Assembly (NCBI GenBank): GCA_903772945.1
Contig: CAICTM010000375.1
Coordinates: 1-64,000 of the forward strand
DNA: 64,000 nt
Direction of reading: 5' to 3'
Source of the DNA: Seminavis robusta
Taxonomy: Eukaryota; Bacillariophyta; Bacillariophyceae; Naviculales; Naviculaceae
Numbering within the stretch: position 1 is the stretch's first letter; each line of letters starts with the position of its first letter. The notes under the pieces are model-generated. The model was not told the DNA's origin. It saw nothing but the letters and a program-made list of their open reading frames with translations, and searched no databases. Below, piece after piece: positions 52,354 through 63,095 of this stretch. Made by a program: the position numbers and the translations under genes.

Positions 52354-53498
52354 CTAGGTGAATCGCACCGAGGAGGCATTAAAGGTATGTCCGGCAGCCC
52401 ACTTGATCTTGCGTTCTTGTCTCATGGTTTCCCAGTCAGTGAATTCTTGTCGACAGCAAGGACAGGGTGTTCCGCCGTCTTGAATTTTGAGTAGCCATTC
52501 GAGGATGCATTCTTGATGAAAGGCGTGTTTGCATTCCTTGTGACAGGACCATACGACCGTGTCTCCTTTTTCGTAATCGCAGAGACAAATGGCACAGCAG
52601 TTGGGTACCATGCGGGCATTGTGTTGGGGTGGATGTTTGCAGTTGCCAGGTCGAAGCACCAAATATCCGTGTTCGGCCAAGTCCGGTCCTCCATCCATCG
52701 TAATGGTGGTGGCCACGCCAGTGTCGACCTGCGCCATGCCTGTAGTAATGGTTTCTTCCTCTGGATTGGCAGCAGACTCTTCAGGTTGTCCTTCTTCCAT
52801 GGCTTGCAGGTTTGCTTCCTCGGTGGCTGTTTCCTCCGATGCAATTGCATCCTCGTGGCCATCTTGGTCGGTTGCCACCGTGTCCTCGTCGCTTTGGTCC
52901 TTGGAAGGGGTAGCATCCTCTCCCGCTACTGGAGCATCATCCGAAGTGGCCAATCCACTCTCCACGTCAGGAGGCGACGCCATCATGGGTTCCTCACTGG
53001 AGCTACTAGAGCTGACAGCTGTAATATCCATGTCATCCCCTTGCACGATATCGCCGTCTTGAACCACCTGGACAAACATTTTAATGGCGAGCAGCAAGAT
53101 AATATTAGATAACGAGATACCCAAGAAGAGATATACCCATAGATAATGATAACAACCCAGCCACTGCCTCTTACCATTTGCACCTTATTGCGCACAAAGC
53201 TTCTCTTAAGGCGAAAGGTGCGCTTCGTGGGAGTACTTCTTCGTGCTGCCATGCGGCGTTCATGTCGTTGTCGCAAGGTCGATTGGTATTCCAAATCGGA
53301 GGCAACTCGTCCTTCTCCCGAGACCCAATACACGAAACTGTCCTTGCCCCCAAACCAACAACACCAGACACAGGCACATGTCAAGAGCGTCACGATAAAC
53401 GCAATCACACCCCAGAAGACGGCGGGGTCAAATTGCCCAGAGCTTGTGTACTCTTCGGCATCACTGGACTCGGCTTGCAGAAATCGCCACATTGTCAT
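52354..53498 (-). CDS. membrane RING-H2 ubiquitin ligase
   Basis: Exons 53498-53175 and 53067-52354 with a 107-bp GT-AG intron in phase 0; 345 residues. The start is the first ATG (MTMWRFLQ). A membrane span lies near the N-terminus (F-W-G-V-I-A-F-I-V-T-L-L-T-C-A-C-V-W, residues about 28-45). The middle is a long acidic disordered region, including a serine run. The RING is near the C-terminus: C-C-A-I-C-L-C-D-Y, W-S-C-H-K-E-C-K-H-A-F-H-Q-E-C, C-P-C-C-R, in the C3H2C3 (RING-H2) order with the usual spacing. It should hand ubiquitin to membrane or cytosolic targets. Plants and fungi have many of this type (ATL-like); no target can be named. Confidence 0.85.
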
Positions 53499-54863
53499 CT
53501 TCCTTCCTTCCAAACAAATAATGTATGTATATATACAGACGCTAGCTTAGATAATGCAACACAACTAGCCGAACGCAAATTTAGAGATGTATGGAGCCAA
53601 AGCAAGGAAAGCCTAGTAGTAGGAGAGAAGAAGCCAATCCAATGGCGCGACTCGACAAGAACAGCAAGCGTTTGCCAGATCAGTGCGGACTGCCCACTGA
53701 GAAGTCGAGCGAGAAGCTTGGGATACTCGGCATACAAGTGCACTGGAACATTGACAACAGAGAACCCCGAGCAAGTGGATCTTTCAAGAACACGTCGGTT
53801 TTGCGCAGGCAGTCGCCAAAACCGGTACGATCAGTTCATTCAAATTCTGCAATGAAACGCATGGCTCCTCCTTTTACCGTTATACGACTACCAAACGGTA
53901 GATGACGTCAAGCATGTGTCTGCACTATCAGCACACACAAAACTTACGCATGCTTGAAGTGCAGGAAGAAGAGCCTCAAAAGAGTTATTTCATTGGACGC
54001 CACGTAACTCAATCGCGATGTCTGCATGTCTGCATTCTCCAGAAGGAAGCCAGAGGGCCAGATTTCATTAACACTGTTACTTCACTTAGATTGATCTTCA
54101 GCTGCTGTTCTGGAAGAGCCGAAGAGCCTATCCCATGATTCCATTGGCAGTTGCCTTTCTCAACTTTCCTTTACGACTGTACTACATGTACAGTAATCCA
54201 TTTGATTTGCTGCAAGCTAGCTAGCGCTGCAAGTCTGCAAATGCATCTGGAATTCTCATTATGACCTCGGAATGTCTCTTGGGAGGCTTCTGGCTTCTGA
54301 GATGTCAGGCAAAACTCCGGAAGATAAAGATACTATAATATGTACAGTAGTACTGTACATGAGGTCAAACCTTCTCAATGTCCTTGAAACAGCCTGATGA
54401 TTCACTCGAATCGAATCGAATCAATCGAATCCAGCCGTCGTAATCCTGACGTCACCCAAGGCTAAAAATGTGTTGAATGCAGTACTGTACATGTACTGTA
54501 CGGTACGGCGACGTACGTGTGTACTTGTACCGCTACCGGTACCGGTACGGTGGCAATACAGCGTAGCATCAATAAGTCGAGTGCAGCCGAGTCATGGGTC
54601 CAGTGACGCGGCAGAGTCGAGTCTGATAAGTCCATGGCAAATCCAAGCAAAACGCACTCTAACTGACTGACCTCAAAGTGCGACGATCAGAACGAAACTT
54701 CTGTACTGGTATGGCATAGTCGAAAGACCCTTCCATCGTCCTCAAGCTACACGTACCATATGACCATACATGTAGACTTCCTCTCTCATCACAACACAAA
54801 TGATACCAACTCGGATGGCTCCATCTCAATTGGCTGTGTTGTGTGTAATATAATAATTGTAGG
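53499..54863. promoter_or_regulatory. divergent spacer with two CRE palindromes
   Basis: About 1.4 kb between two genes starting away from each other. Perfect TGACGTCA at 53903-53910 and 54447-54454, the bZIP-binding CRE sequence. A dense ACCGGTACCGGTACGG cluster lies near 54530-54550. No gene supported. Confidence 0.4.
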
Positions 54864-56192
54864 ATGCGTCGTTCATTGAATGCTTCCCGTGGTCACAATA
54901 GTTTGACGGACGTGGATTATGCCGAGTATGATGAAGAAGTCGGTCTATCTGTGGGAGGAGGAAGCCCGAGGAGACTGCGAGAAAAACAGAACAAAAAGTC
55001 AAGACAACTGAGCGATCCTTCTATAGATATTCAATTATTAGGGGATCCCGAAATCGCCGCAAGTACGAGATCTTCTTCTTCTTCGGAGGATCACGTGTTG
55101 TTGGAACTGGATCAAGAGATTCGAGCCATGGAGAAGGAGTTGAAGACTTGGAGACGAGTGTCCGGAATGCATACCTTGCAAGCTCACATTCTGGAACAGT
55201 TGCACTGTACCAATGACACTAACAATGACACTAACAACAAGAGTGCCACAACGCGAGTAGACGTCAACGATGTTACCTTATCTGTGATCAACGGGATATC
55301 AGAGCAATCCAAAGAAAACTTTGATGGAGTCTTGGAGACTTCCGTGGTGGCTGCCTTGCTCATGACTTTTTCCGTACCCATGGCCTGGAATCCTCCCGAT
55401 TTTATTCAATATCGAACTTCCGACCCATTTGCAAAAGTATCAACCATGAACTGGCTAGCCCTCATTCATCTCTACGGATGGAGCATCATGTCCATTTTGG
55501 GAATGATGATCATCATGTATGGACGCGTCTACACCAGTGCCGTTGCCAGAGCTGCCCGGGACAGTGATCGACTTCGCATTCAAATGGCCGGTAATGCATT
55601 CAATGAAATGCTATACATGCTCTTTGCCATGACACACTTTTTTGGATGGGGCATCTTTGCTGATACATCGGCCGTGTTTGGATATGTGCATGGAATCATT
55701 ATCACTCTGATGGCATATGTGGCCGTCATGATCAGTGTGCACATGGGGGCCAAGTACATTCGAGCGGGACACATTGAGTATGGATGGAGAGCCAAAGCCT
55801 TGCAAGCCAACCACAAGACCCAAAACAACGACCAAAACAGCAACGAAAATAACCATCATGACACGGAGGAAGGAGAGGATCCAGTTGATGATTACTTGGC
55901 GTTTCAGTTGCTACACAAGAAAATGGAATATGCCAAACTCATGGCCCAGCGTGTTGCACCCAAGTCTGTTTTTGCCTGGGGATACAACGACAACAATAAC
56001 CATTCCCGTTCGGGGGTACAAAATATTGATGAGACAAATAATTCCGACAACATCCACCACAATCCACAATCCAAGAAACCATGGAGCGTACCGGTACCAA
56101 TCGTATTCGAGGCGGGCGGGGTGGGAGGGCCAACTGGGCTCTCGGACGATGGAAAACAACTCTTTTTTGGGTTGGACAAGAAGACTCCTTGA
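54864..56192 (+). CDS. multipass hypothetical membrane protein
   Basis: 442 residues. A hydrophilic N-terminal 160 residues, with an Asp/Ser-rich segment and a helix that may form a coiled coil (about 85-105), precedes four likely membrane helices: V-V-A-A-L-L-M-T-F-S-V-P (about 162), W-L-A-L-I-H-L-Y-G-W-S-I-M-S-I-L-G-M-M (about 195), M-L-Y-M-L-F-A-M-T-H-F-F-G-W (about 247), and G-I-I-I-T-L-M-A-Y-V-A-V-M (about 275). The C-terminal 140 residues are Asn/His-rich and disordered. No signal peptide. Not recognised; it resembles stramenopile proteins of unknown function in shape only. Confidence 0.65.
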   Translation: MRRSLNASRGHNSLTDVDYAEYDEEVGLSVGGGSPRRLREKQNKKSRQLSDPSIDIQLLGDPEIAASTRSSSSSEDHVLLELDQEIRAMEKELKTWRRVSGMHTLQAHILEQLHCTNDTNNDTNNKSATTRVDVNDVTLSVINGISEQSKENFDGVLETSVVAALLMTFSVPMAWNPPDFIQYRTSDPFAKVSTMNWLALIHLYGWSIMSILGMMIIMYGRVYTSAVARAARDSDRLRIQMAGNAFNEMLYMLFAMTHFFGWGIFADTSAVFGYVHGIIITLMAYVAVMISVHMGAKYIRAGHIEYGWRAKALQANHKTQNNDQNSNENNHHDTEEGEDPVDDYLAFQLLHKKMEYAKLMAQRVAPKSVFAWGYNDNNNHSRSGVQNIDETNNSDNIHHNPQSKKPWSVPVPIVFEAGGVGGPTGLSDDGKQLFFGLDKKTP

Positions 56193-57564
56193 TACAAGTA
56201 TGATGTGTGATGGCAAGAGCAAACTGCAAAAGCTTGGACAAATTATCAACACTGCGTTGTATCATGGCAAGACCAATACATGCATTACAACTCGATCATC
56301 TGTGGCTGGATTCATCTATCTCGACAACCTGACAATTTTTTCGCCTTGTGCTGTCAATCAATTGCGTGCTCTGTAAAGAAAGACAGATCAAGCCTACCTG
56401 GATCACCGCCTCGAGGTCCCGATCAACGGATCCTTCCAAATCTTGTACAACGGTGAGGACATGCAGTTAGGCATAGCATCAAGATAATCCATTTAAAATG
56501 ACAAAGGAGCAAGCCAAGCCCCGGAAGCCTGCTGTTTTATAGTTTTGCCAGCACATGACATACCGTACAGTAGGAAGTGGATAACATGGCAAGGGCGACA
56601 AGACTCAAAACTTTGTATTTCGCAGAACCGATGCTTCCTGCCCGGATGGCTGCTGAATCTTGTGACGCTTGGGTTAGCGCAGCCTCTGAGAGTTTTTCAG
56701 ATGGTTTGCGTGTCGTTTCCTCCGAGGAACCTGAACTGGCTTCAAGTAGTGATCTGCTGGGCAGGTTGCTGCTTCTGGGCTTGGCCCTGTTTCCATTTGC
56801 GGATGGATGAATGGATATTTTCACTGTCATCTTCTTCGCCACCGACCTGATCGAACCGTGAATGAACTCAAGATGGGGTAGTATGGTTCTTTGCAAAAGA
56901 ACGAATCAAATAATCCCTACCGTCTTGCACATTGCCGGCACTATGTTGCAGCGGGGGAGTTGAGCATCATGATGCCACAAGAGTGACAGTCCAGCCGAGT
57001 GCTCCAGAACACCTAAGGAAGGGCATGGCCACTCGAGACACCGAAAGGACAAAGCGGCCTACCACGAGTTGAAAGCTCATCCTCTGCCTTCCGACGAACC
57101 TTGCTTGAGCTTACTCGAGTTTGGAAGCGGTGTACAGTGCACCGTACGGATGGAGTGATTGAATGATCCGCACCTCCAAGGTCATTGGTTGAGCTGATGC
57201 CAAGCCAGCCAGGAATACAAGCACAGAGATTGATTGAAGACTCCACTCCTCGTCAACGTTTGCCCCAGCAGCGGAGGCTAGATTCGGCGACGATGCCGTT
57301 CTCAACATCTATAAAATCAAGAATCTTCCTTTGACAGAGTAACGTTCGTTCTGGGGAGTCATTTTTATACCTGGTCGTTGAATTCTATTTGAGACGACAC
57401 GAGGTGAAGCAGCGAGATTGAGATATTCCATTCGCTCCTTTCATCATACGTGCAAAAAGCACGACATTGAAACGACATCTGTCGTTTTCGCTCCTTACCA
57501 AAGAGAGAAGCTTCAGATTATATAGTATTTACATGTACCGAGTTGTGCAGTGATAATAGTATCA
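56193..57564. other. intergenic region
   Basis: About 1.4 kb between genes that end towards each other. A 119-codon minus-strand frame near 56537-56896 ends in a hydrophobic stretch but has no other support. Confidence 0.5.
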
Positions 57565-58512
57565 TCACCACCCTTTCCGCTGTTCGAATCGATCGGCCCC
57601 TTGCATGTGTTGAATGGAGTTCCAAATGGCATCAAGTGCAATCTGGGTTCGTTCTTCCGCCGTTTTGGCCAGTAAGAGTTTGGGTCGAATCTCAAAAGCG
57701 ACTCCCATGGCGGGAATGGGGTTGATGAGTGCTCCGACCCAAAAGGCACATTCACTAGGGTCTTTCCAACTGGGCATGGGTCCCAAGTCTTGCAACAACT
57801 GATCGATCTGATTCGGTCGTCGTTCTCTAGTCCGTGCGAGTTCGAGCCACATTTCTACCAACGATTGTTGTTCTTCCATGGCCAAGTTGGGTTCGGAGAA
57901 TTCGCGTGCCATTTGCATGGCCCGGGCCATGCTCATGGTATCAGTATCATCTGCTCGATCCTCTTGTGTGGAATTCAAAAACTGCACCTTGGCCTGAGTC
58001 CACCCGGATGGTGTCGTTTCGATTTGTTCCTTGTCAAAAATGCGGAAACGTCGCGTCCCTTTGAGAGACAAATGCAGTCCTTCGTCGGTAACTTTGGGAT
58101 TGCCCACAATTTCCACTTCGACGCCCGACGACAGAGTGACTTGCTTGCCATTGGCCAATTTGGCATGTCCCACCATACCGAAACTGGGAGTTTCCTCTTG
58201 GAGACGTTGTCGAACAAGTTCCATCAAGAGACCATTCTTGACAGTAATATTCAGAACCTGACGGGGTAGCATTGCATCCAACACAACCAGTGGGAGTGTG
58301 GTATCTCGTTCCATCACTTGATCCATGCGTTTTTGTAAACTGGCCATAAAGTTATAGTCATCGGTGGATGAGTACAAGCAGGAGTGCGGGTTGTCGAGTG
58401 CTGATGATCTTGTTGATGTACCGGTGGCAGTTGGACAGGATGGCACAAAGGCCACTACCAAGCTACGACGGATACCAATCCAAATCAAGAGGTAAAACAC
58501 AGGAAGATTCAT
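57565..58512 (-). CDS. LON-domain protein, probably plastid-targeted
   Basis: 315 residues. The N-terminus is a hydrophobic signal-like segment followed by V-V-A-F-V-P-S, near the diatom plastid-entry motif. The mature protein matches the Lon substrate-binding (LON, PUA-like) domain: L-P-L-V-V-L-D-A-M-L-P-R-Q-V-L-N-I-T-V, then F-G-M-V-G, then V-E-I-V, then L-K-G-T-R-R-F-R-I, with a helical C-terminal half including N-P-I-P-A-M-G. No AAA or protease domain follows, so it is a stand-alone LON protein, as in bacterial and plant LON-only proteins. These bind substrates or regulate proteolysis; the biochemical role is unsettled. Confidence 0.75.
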   Translation of the reverse strand: MNLPVFYLLIWIGIRRSLVVAFVPSCPTATGTSTRSSALDNPHSCLYSSTDDYNFMASLQKRMDQVMERDTTLPLVVLDAMLPRQVLNITVKNGLLMELVRQRLQEETPSFGMVGHAKLANGKQVTLSSGVEVEIVGNPKVTDEGLHLSLKGTRRFRIFDKEQIETTPSGWTQAKVQFLNSTQEDRADDTDTMSMARAMQMAREFSEPNLAMEEQQSLVEMWLELARTRERRPNQIDQLLQDLGPMPSWKDPSECAFWVGALINPIPAMGVAFEIRPKLLLAKTAEERTQIALDAIWNSIQHMQGADRFEQRKGW

Positions 58513-58970
58513 CTTGATCCACTACAAAACATTGGAAATGCTACCCAGATACAGCTCAGTGTTAGCTACTCAATTAATTGAATGAAGCATCGCGCAAGAA
58601 GGGCGTCATCTTCGACAGATCTTTGAAGGCTGTTGTTGCTTGCATGCATGGAGGATGAGGTGTTGAAGAAGAAAACACTGAGTCAGTGTTTTAGGGCTCA
58701 GGTTTTTCAAAAGTTGACACCACAACCACCACACGCTCCACACAAAGATTCGATTCTGGTGCCGCCCACGAAACTGGCACCACCGCTGTTCTACTCACAA
58801 GCTCATGGCTATCTTCGTGTTGACACCACAAACACAAACCCTCCATCCACAACCAAGATTTTGGTGTCGCCCACGGATACCCCCAAGGATACAGTACCTC
58901 TCGCTCGAGCCCATAGCTATCCAAAAAGCTTGTCCAAACAATACCTACGGCACTGACTTTAGACTAAGCC
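58513..58970. other. spacer with diverged direct repeat
   Basis: Two copies of about 105 bp at roughly 58711-58815 and 58817-58922 share TTGACACCACAA at their starts, AAGATT with CGCCCACG in the middle, and TAGCTATC or TGGCTATC at the ends. An open frame (58633-58956) spans both, Pro/Thr-rich, without a known domain. It could be 5' leader sequence of the next gene. Confidence 0.5.
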
Positions 58971-59354
58971 ATGAATGTCTATTATCAAAAACACTGTCTG
59001 ATGGACCCCATTACTCCCAGCGTCATGTTCGGGGGTCTCTTTACCGGTCTCAGCGTGGCACAGGGCATGCCGTTTTCGCCACAACTGGCCATGTTCAACA
59101 TGGGTGGGATTTACCTCTACAATACACTCCAATGCCCCATGGTGGCCATTCAAGGGCGAGAGTCGGCGTGGCACAATGCAGCATCGGGCGCCATTTTGGG
59201 ATATGTTGGAGTTATGCGGTACAACCTAAGTGTTCCCTTTGTGGATCCAATGTTCTTTTACCGAAACCCACAATTCCCAAAACCCTTCGTGGGGGCCATG
59301 GCGTATGGGGGGATGGGACTGGCATTTGCCATGTTGGGGAACAAGCCATTTTGA
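58971..59354 (+). CDS. small glycine-rich membrane protein
   Basis: 127 residues with no intron. Three or four hydrophobic helices with glycine spacing: M-F-G-G-L-F-T-G-L-S-V-A-Q-G (about 19-32), then A-A-S-G-A-I-L-G-Y-V-G-V-M-R-Y (about 70-84), then G-A-M-A-Y-G-G-M-G-L-A-F-A-M-L-G-N (about 108-124). Size and glycine zipper recall PRAT/Tim17-like proteins or the NDUFA11 subunit of complex I, both of the inner mitochondrial membrane. This is a shape-based guess. A diverged fragment of its middle lies downstream at 59798-59880. Confidence 0.6.
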   Translation: MNVYYQKHCLMDPITPSVMFGGLFTGLSVAQGMPFSPQLAMFNMGGIYLYNTLQCPMVAIQGRESAWHNAASGAILGYVGVMRYNLSVPFVDPMFFYRNPQFPKPFVGAMAYGGMGLAFAMLGNKPF

Positions 59355-60949
59355 GAGGAACAACAAGCAGGAAAAGATAGAGGCAGAAGAAGGGCGTTGG
59401 GTGGAATGACGACAAGTCACGAGGAATTTATTCAGAGTCCGACATGATCTATGCACCTTCTGGTTTTTGACCCCTGGGCATCATCATATGATACGCAAAG
59501 AATGAAATAAACGCATGAAGGCTTGAAAGGATTGGTTACATCGGTATCCATGTACTCAAAGGGAGAACCAAGGAACGATTTTGCTTGTTGTCCAAGAAGA
59601 ACATAGCAGATTCAGGCAAGACGACTATCTCGCATGCAACAACAAAGAAATGAACCTACTTGTTGGTACCTAGGAAACCCTCTATGCTCTGTGGATGATT
59701 CGAACTACTAGAAAAACCATGCGGAAGAATATTTGACCTACAAAGTGTTATACGAATACGGTAGTACCGGTAGGCGACTGACTAAGTCTACATCGAATTG
59801 GCGTGGCGCAATGCAGCATCGGGTGCCATTTTGGGATACGTTGGAGTTGCGCGTTACAACCTTTCCGTGCCCTTCGTTACAAGACAATCAGGATTCAACT
59901 ACCCGACGGTACAGTCTCCTGCCTTCACTACACCTACGAACGGAGATTCGATTCGAATGACGAAGATGAAGGCGGCAGCTCCTCGTGTTTCTTGCGCAAG
60001 CTTTCTTTCGTCATGGCTATGGTTCTGTCTCTGTCTGTCTCTCTCTCTCTCTCTCACTCACTAGCTAGCTTTGGACAAGCGTTTGTAGCAATGAGCAATG
60101 GTGTTCTTCGCGCCGTTTGCTCTCCCAAGTTTCGAAGGCGACTTTGCCAATTAAATTGAATTCGCTCGAAGCTTCCGCTGGCACATGCCGTCTACGTGGT
60201 TCTCTATCCGTGAACATGGGCCCCGTTTGAATTTGCCCAGTTGAAAGCCTCTTCGAGCCCTACCGGTACGGTACCGGTGCCATGGTATCGGTACGTACGT
60301 ACATGTACTCTGGCACCGGTACTACGTAACACTCCATACATCCAGAATCCAGATGCACCGATAGCCACCGGTATATCGTAAGGACCGATGGACCGAGCCT
60401 GGGACTCGACTCTCTCTTGACATTCAACAACATAAACCAAGTCTGGTAATGGTAATACTGTCAAAGAACTATGGCGAATACCGGCACTGCTTGGGAAAGC
60501 ACTGCTACTTGCACACCGTGCGCTACGGTATCATTGATCCCTCTGGTTTGAAAGATCTTGTAGCCTTTGTTTTGCCTGTTGCGTGTATCGCTGATCAAAG
60601 TTCCAAGGAAGGAGACCACAAACACGGAATCGAATCGAATCATACATACCGCACCAGGAAACCCAGGCACCGGCACCGGTACCGGCCACTGTTACATCAC
60701 TAAACTCTGGCTAGCTACGAGAGACCGTGCCCACGTTTGTGCATTTCCAGCCTTTCCGGCTTGTTCAGTCGTCTGTAACTCGTGACAAAATTTAGACACC
60801 AACATCGAGAACACACGCACCCATCGACTCACTTTGGCGAGCATCGCAACAACTAGCTAGCTTGTAATAAGCCTTGCACCGAGGAGAGACAGAAGGGCTA
60901 CAACTACAACTCTATCCAAACTCAGTCAATTATAAGCTACGAAGAGACA
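59355..60949. other. intergenic region with gene relic
   Basis: About 1.6 kb. Holds the relic at 59798-59880 (listed separately) and ACCGGTACC-type clusters around 60260-60320 and 60670. No complete gene supported. Confidence 0.5.
59798..59880 (+). pseudogene. relic copy of the 58971 membrane gene
   Basis: Encodes A-W-R-N-A-A-S-G-A-I-L-G-Y-V-G-V-A-R-Y followed by N-L-S-V-P-F-V, nearly the same as residues 65-91 of the upstream gene. Similarity stops after about 80 bp; the remainder is unrelated. A partial duplication that has decayed, or one exon of a rearranged paralogue. Confidence 0.75.
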
Positions 60950-61771
60950 ATGTCTGGTTTTGGAAATTGGTCCCAAAATCAGCAACCAGCCGAAGAGGGC
61001 GGCGGTGGTAGCAATTGGTTTGGAATGGATATCGGCAATGTCAATGTGGGCACGGATCAGCTGCTGCCTCTCTACGATGGGATGCCAAACATGAGTCTTC
61101 AGAACATTCGAGAGACGATGGAATCCCAAATGCCAAGAAAGATATTGGGGATGAACTATCAACAGAGATTCAAGGTGGGTACCGTATCAGATAGATCATC
61201 CAGGACGGCGACATGCTACCCTCATTATCCTGTCTGCCTTGGTTAGAGCTAACGACACTCCATTTTACTACCCTTTCTTGTTTAATGGCAGGTCTTTACA
61301 GCGCTAATTCTACTGTCGATCGTCTTTTTTGCGCTGGCATTTGGAGTAGGAATGCCATTGATCACTACACGACCTCAGAAATTTGCGATATCCTTTACGT
61401 TTGGGAGTCTTCTCTTTATGGGTAGCTTTGGCATTCTCAAGGGACCCATGGAACATTTGAAGAGTATGTGTGCTGGAGACCGAAAATATTTCACAACAAT
61501 TTACGTGGCGAGCATGGTGGCAACACTGCATTTCACTTTTAATCTGGGTGGAGCTCGTGGTTACGTCATTGTCATGGTCTGTTCGGCTTTGCAAATTGTG
61601 GCACTCGTCTACTATCTGATTAGCTTTTTGCCCGGAGGAGCAACGGGACTGCGCATTCTGATTGCTGCCATGTGCCAAATGCTAAGACCGGTCTTTGTCA
61701 TGTTGGCCAAGTTCCAAGCAATCTGCATGGCAAAGTGTTGTGCCTTTCTTGTCCGAAGACGATCTTCCTAA
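60950..61771 (+). CDS. SFT2/Got1-type vesicle traffic protein
   Basis: Exons 60950-61174 and 61292-61771 with a 117-bp GT-AG intron in phase 0; 234 residues. The hydrophilic N-terminal 75 residues end in L-G-M-N-Y-Q-Q-R-F-K. Four membrane helices follow: F-T-A-L-I-L-L-S-I-V-F-F-A-L-A, then F-A-I-S-F-T-F-G-S-L-L-F-M-G-S-F, then F-T-T-I-Y-V-A-S-M-V-A-T-L, then Y-V-I-V-M-V-C-S-A-L-Q-I-V-A-L-V-Y-Y-L-I-S-F-L-P-G-G. The F-x-x-F-x-x-G-S-x-L-F-M-x-S-F and Y-Y-x-x-S-F-x-P-G-G motifs are those of SFT2, which aids fusion of endosome-derived vesicles with the Golgi. Confidence 0.9.
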
Positions 61772-63095
61772 GAATCCAAACATTTGATTCTGATTCCTTC
61801 CTTCCTCCTGATTCCATTGAATTTGACCCGAAAACGCAGAAGGATGGACGAATGGCCTGTATACAAGAGGGAACCAAGAGAGTGGCACGAGTTGTGCAGC
61901 TGTGAATATTGAAGACTGCTGTACTAATCCATCCTCCCCAGTCCCTCAAAGTAGGAGCGGTAACTATTGATGCGCCCGCGTATCAGTTCCCCGTCTAAAA
62001 CCATGTGCATGCACTGCTCTGTTGGGAAAAAGAATGGTACCAGCTAGTATGCCATTTCTTGATGAACACTGCCATTCAGGCGGAGCGATAAGACTACGAT
62101 ACACCACTATAAGATACCATTGTTTGTCTAGCTAGCTATCCGTTCTGGACTTGGTGGGCCTCCACGGCAAAGACAAGAATCCTGACAGCCTCGCCAAGGC
62201 TCCGTACGACTGTACCAGGTGGACGAAAGACTTGCCAAAGCTGTCCCTGAGGACTGCGACGAAGACGAGGAACTCTTCATCCGACTCTTGGCCTGGGCCT
62301 CCTTCAGCGGCGCTCGTCGTTTCATGCACATCTTGGCTGAAAAGTCCGGCTATGCCTAGGAAGGTGCATGTAGGACATGGAGAAGAGACAAGCTAAAGGA
62401 GCCCCAGAGGGAGAGCGAGTGAAACAAGAGGAAACAGAATCATCGAAGTACCTAGAGGAAAACGAAAGTTTGCATTGTATTGTGAGTGGAAAAGAACCAC
62501 ACAAAAGCTAGAAAGAGGAAAACGGAAAGTTTTATTGTGAGTGGCACTTACGAAAGGAGTTCAAAACTAAGAAAGTAGTATCAAAATGAATATTTACTTA
62601 CTGTATCGTATGCATGTGGTGGGGTCAACCAGCCAACCTGCAATTCAGGCGGACTGGAACTTACTTGGCCACAGCACAGCACCGGTAGTTGGCTACTGCG
62701 TGCCGTACAGTAGCTCCTTCTCGTTGGGCTTTACAACCGCTGTGGTGGTCGCTGTCCATCCGCAGCGGATTTGAAGACGATTGTCGCACTAGCCTTCGTA
62801 TTGCTTGCCTTTTGACGTCGTTCCAAGCCGTTTGATTGCCTCTTCCTCTGACACGATGGAACGCGACTGCGTCAGCCTTGAGTTGGAAATCGATGCAATG
62901 CGGATCACAAGGGAAACTTGAATGAATAAAACAAATACACATTGAGAGTTGCTGTGCTCAAAAAGGCAACTCATCAGGGTAGATAGATAGCTGTGACCAT
63001 CATCCCACCGAAAAACGCGCAGCAGCGATGAGACTGTAATCAATTCCCTATCTACAAGTGTGTGTATTATTGTCTCTTCTTCTTCTTCTTTCGTT
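61772..63095. other. intergenic region
   Basis: About 1.3 kb between genes that end towards each other. Short frames near 62.1-62.4 kb are low-complexity and unsupported. Confidence 0.5.
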
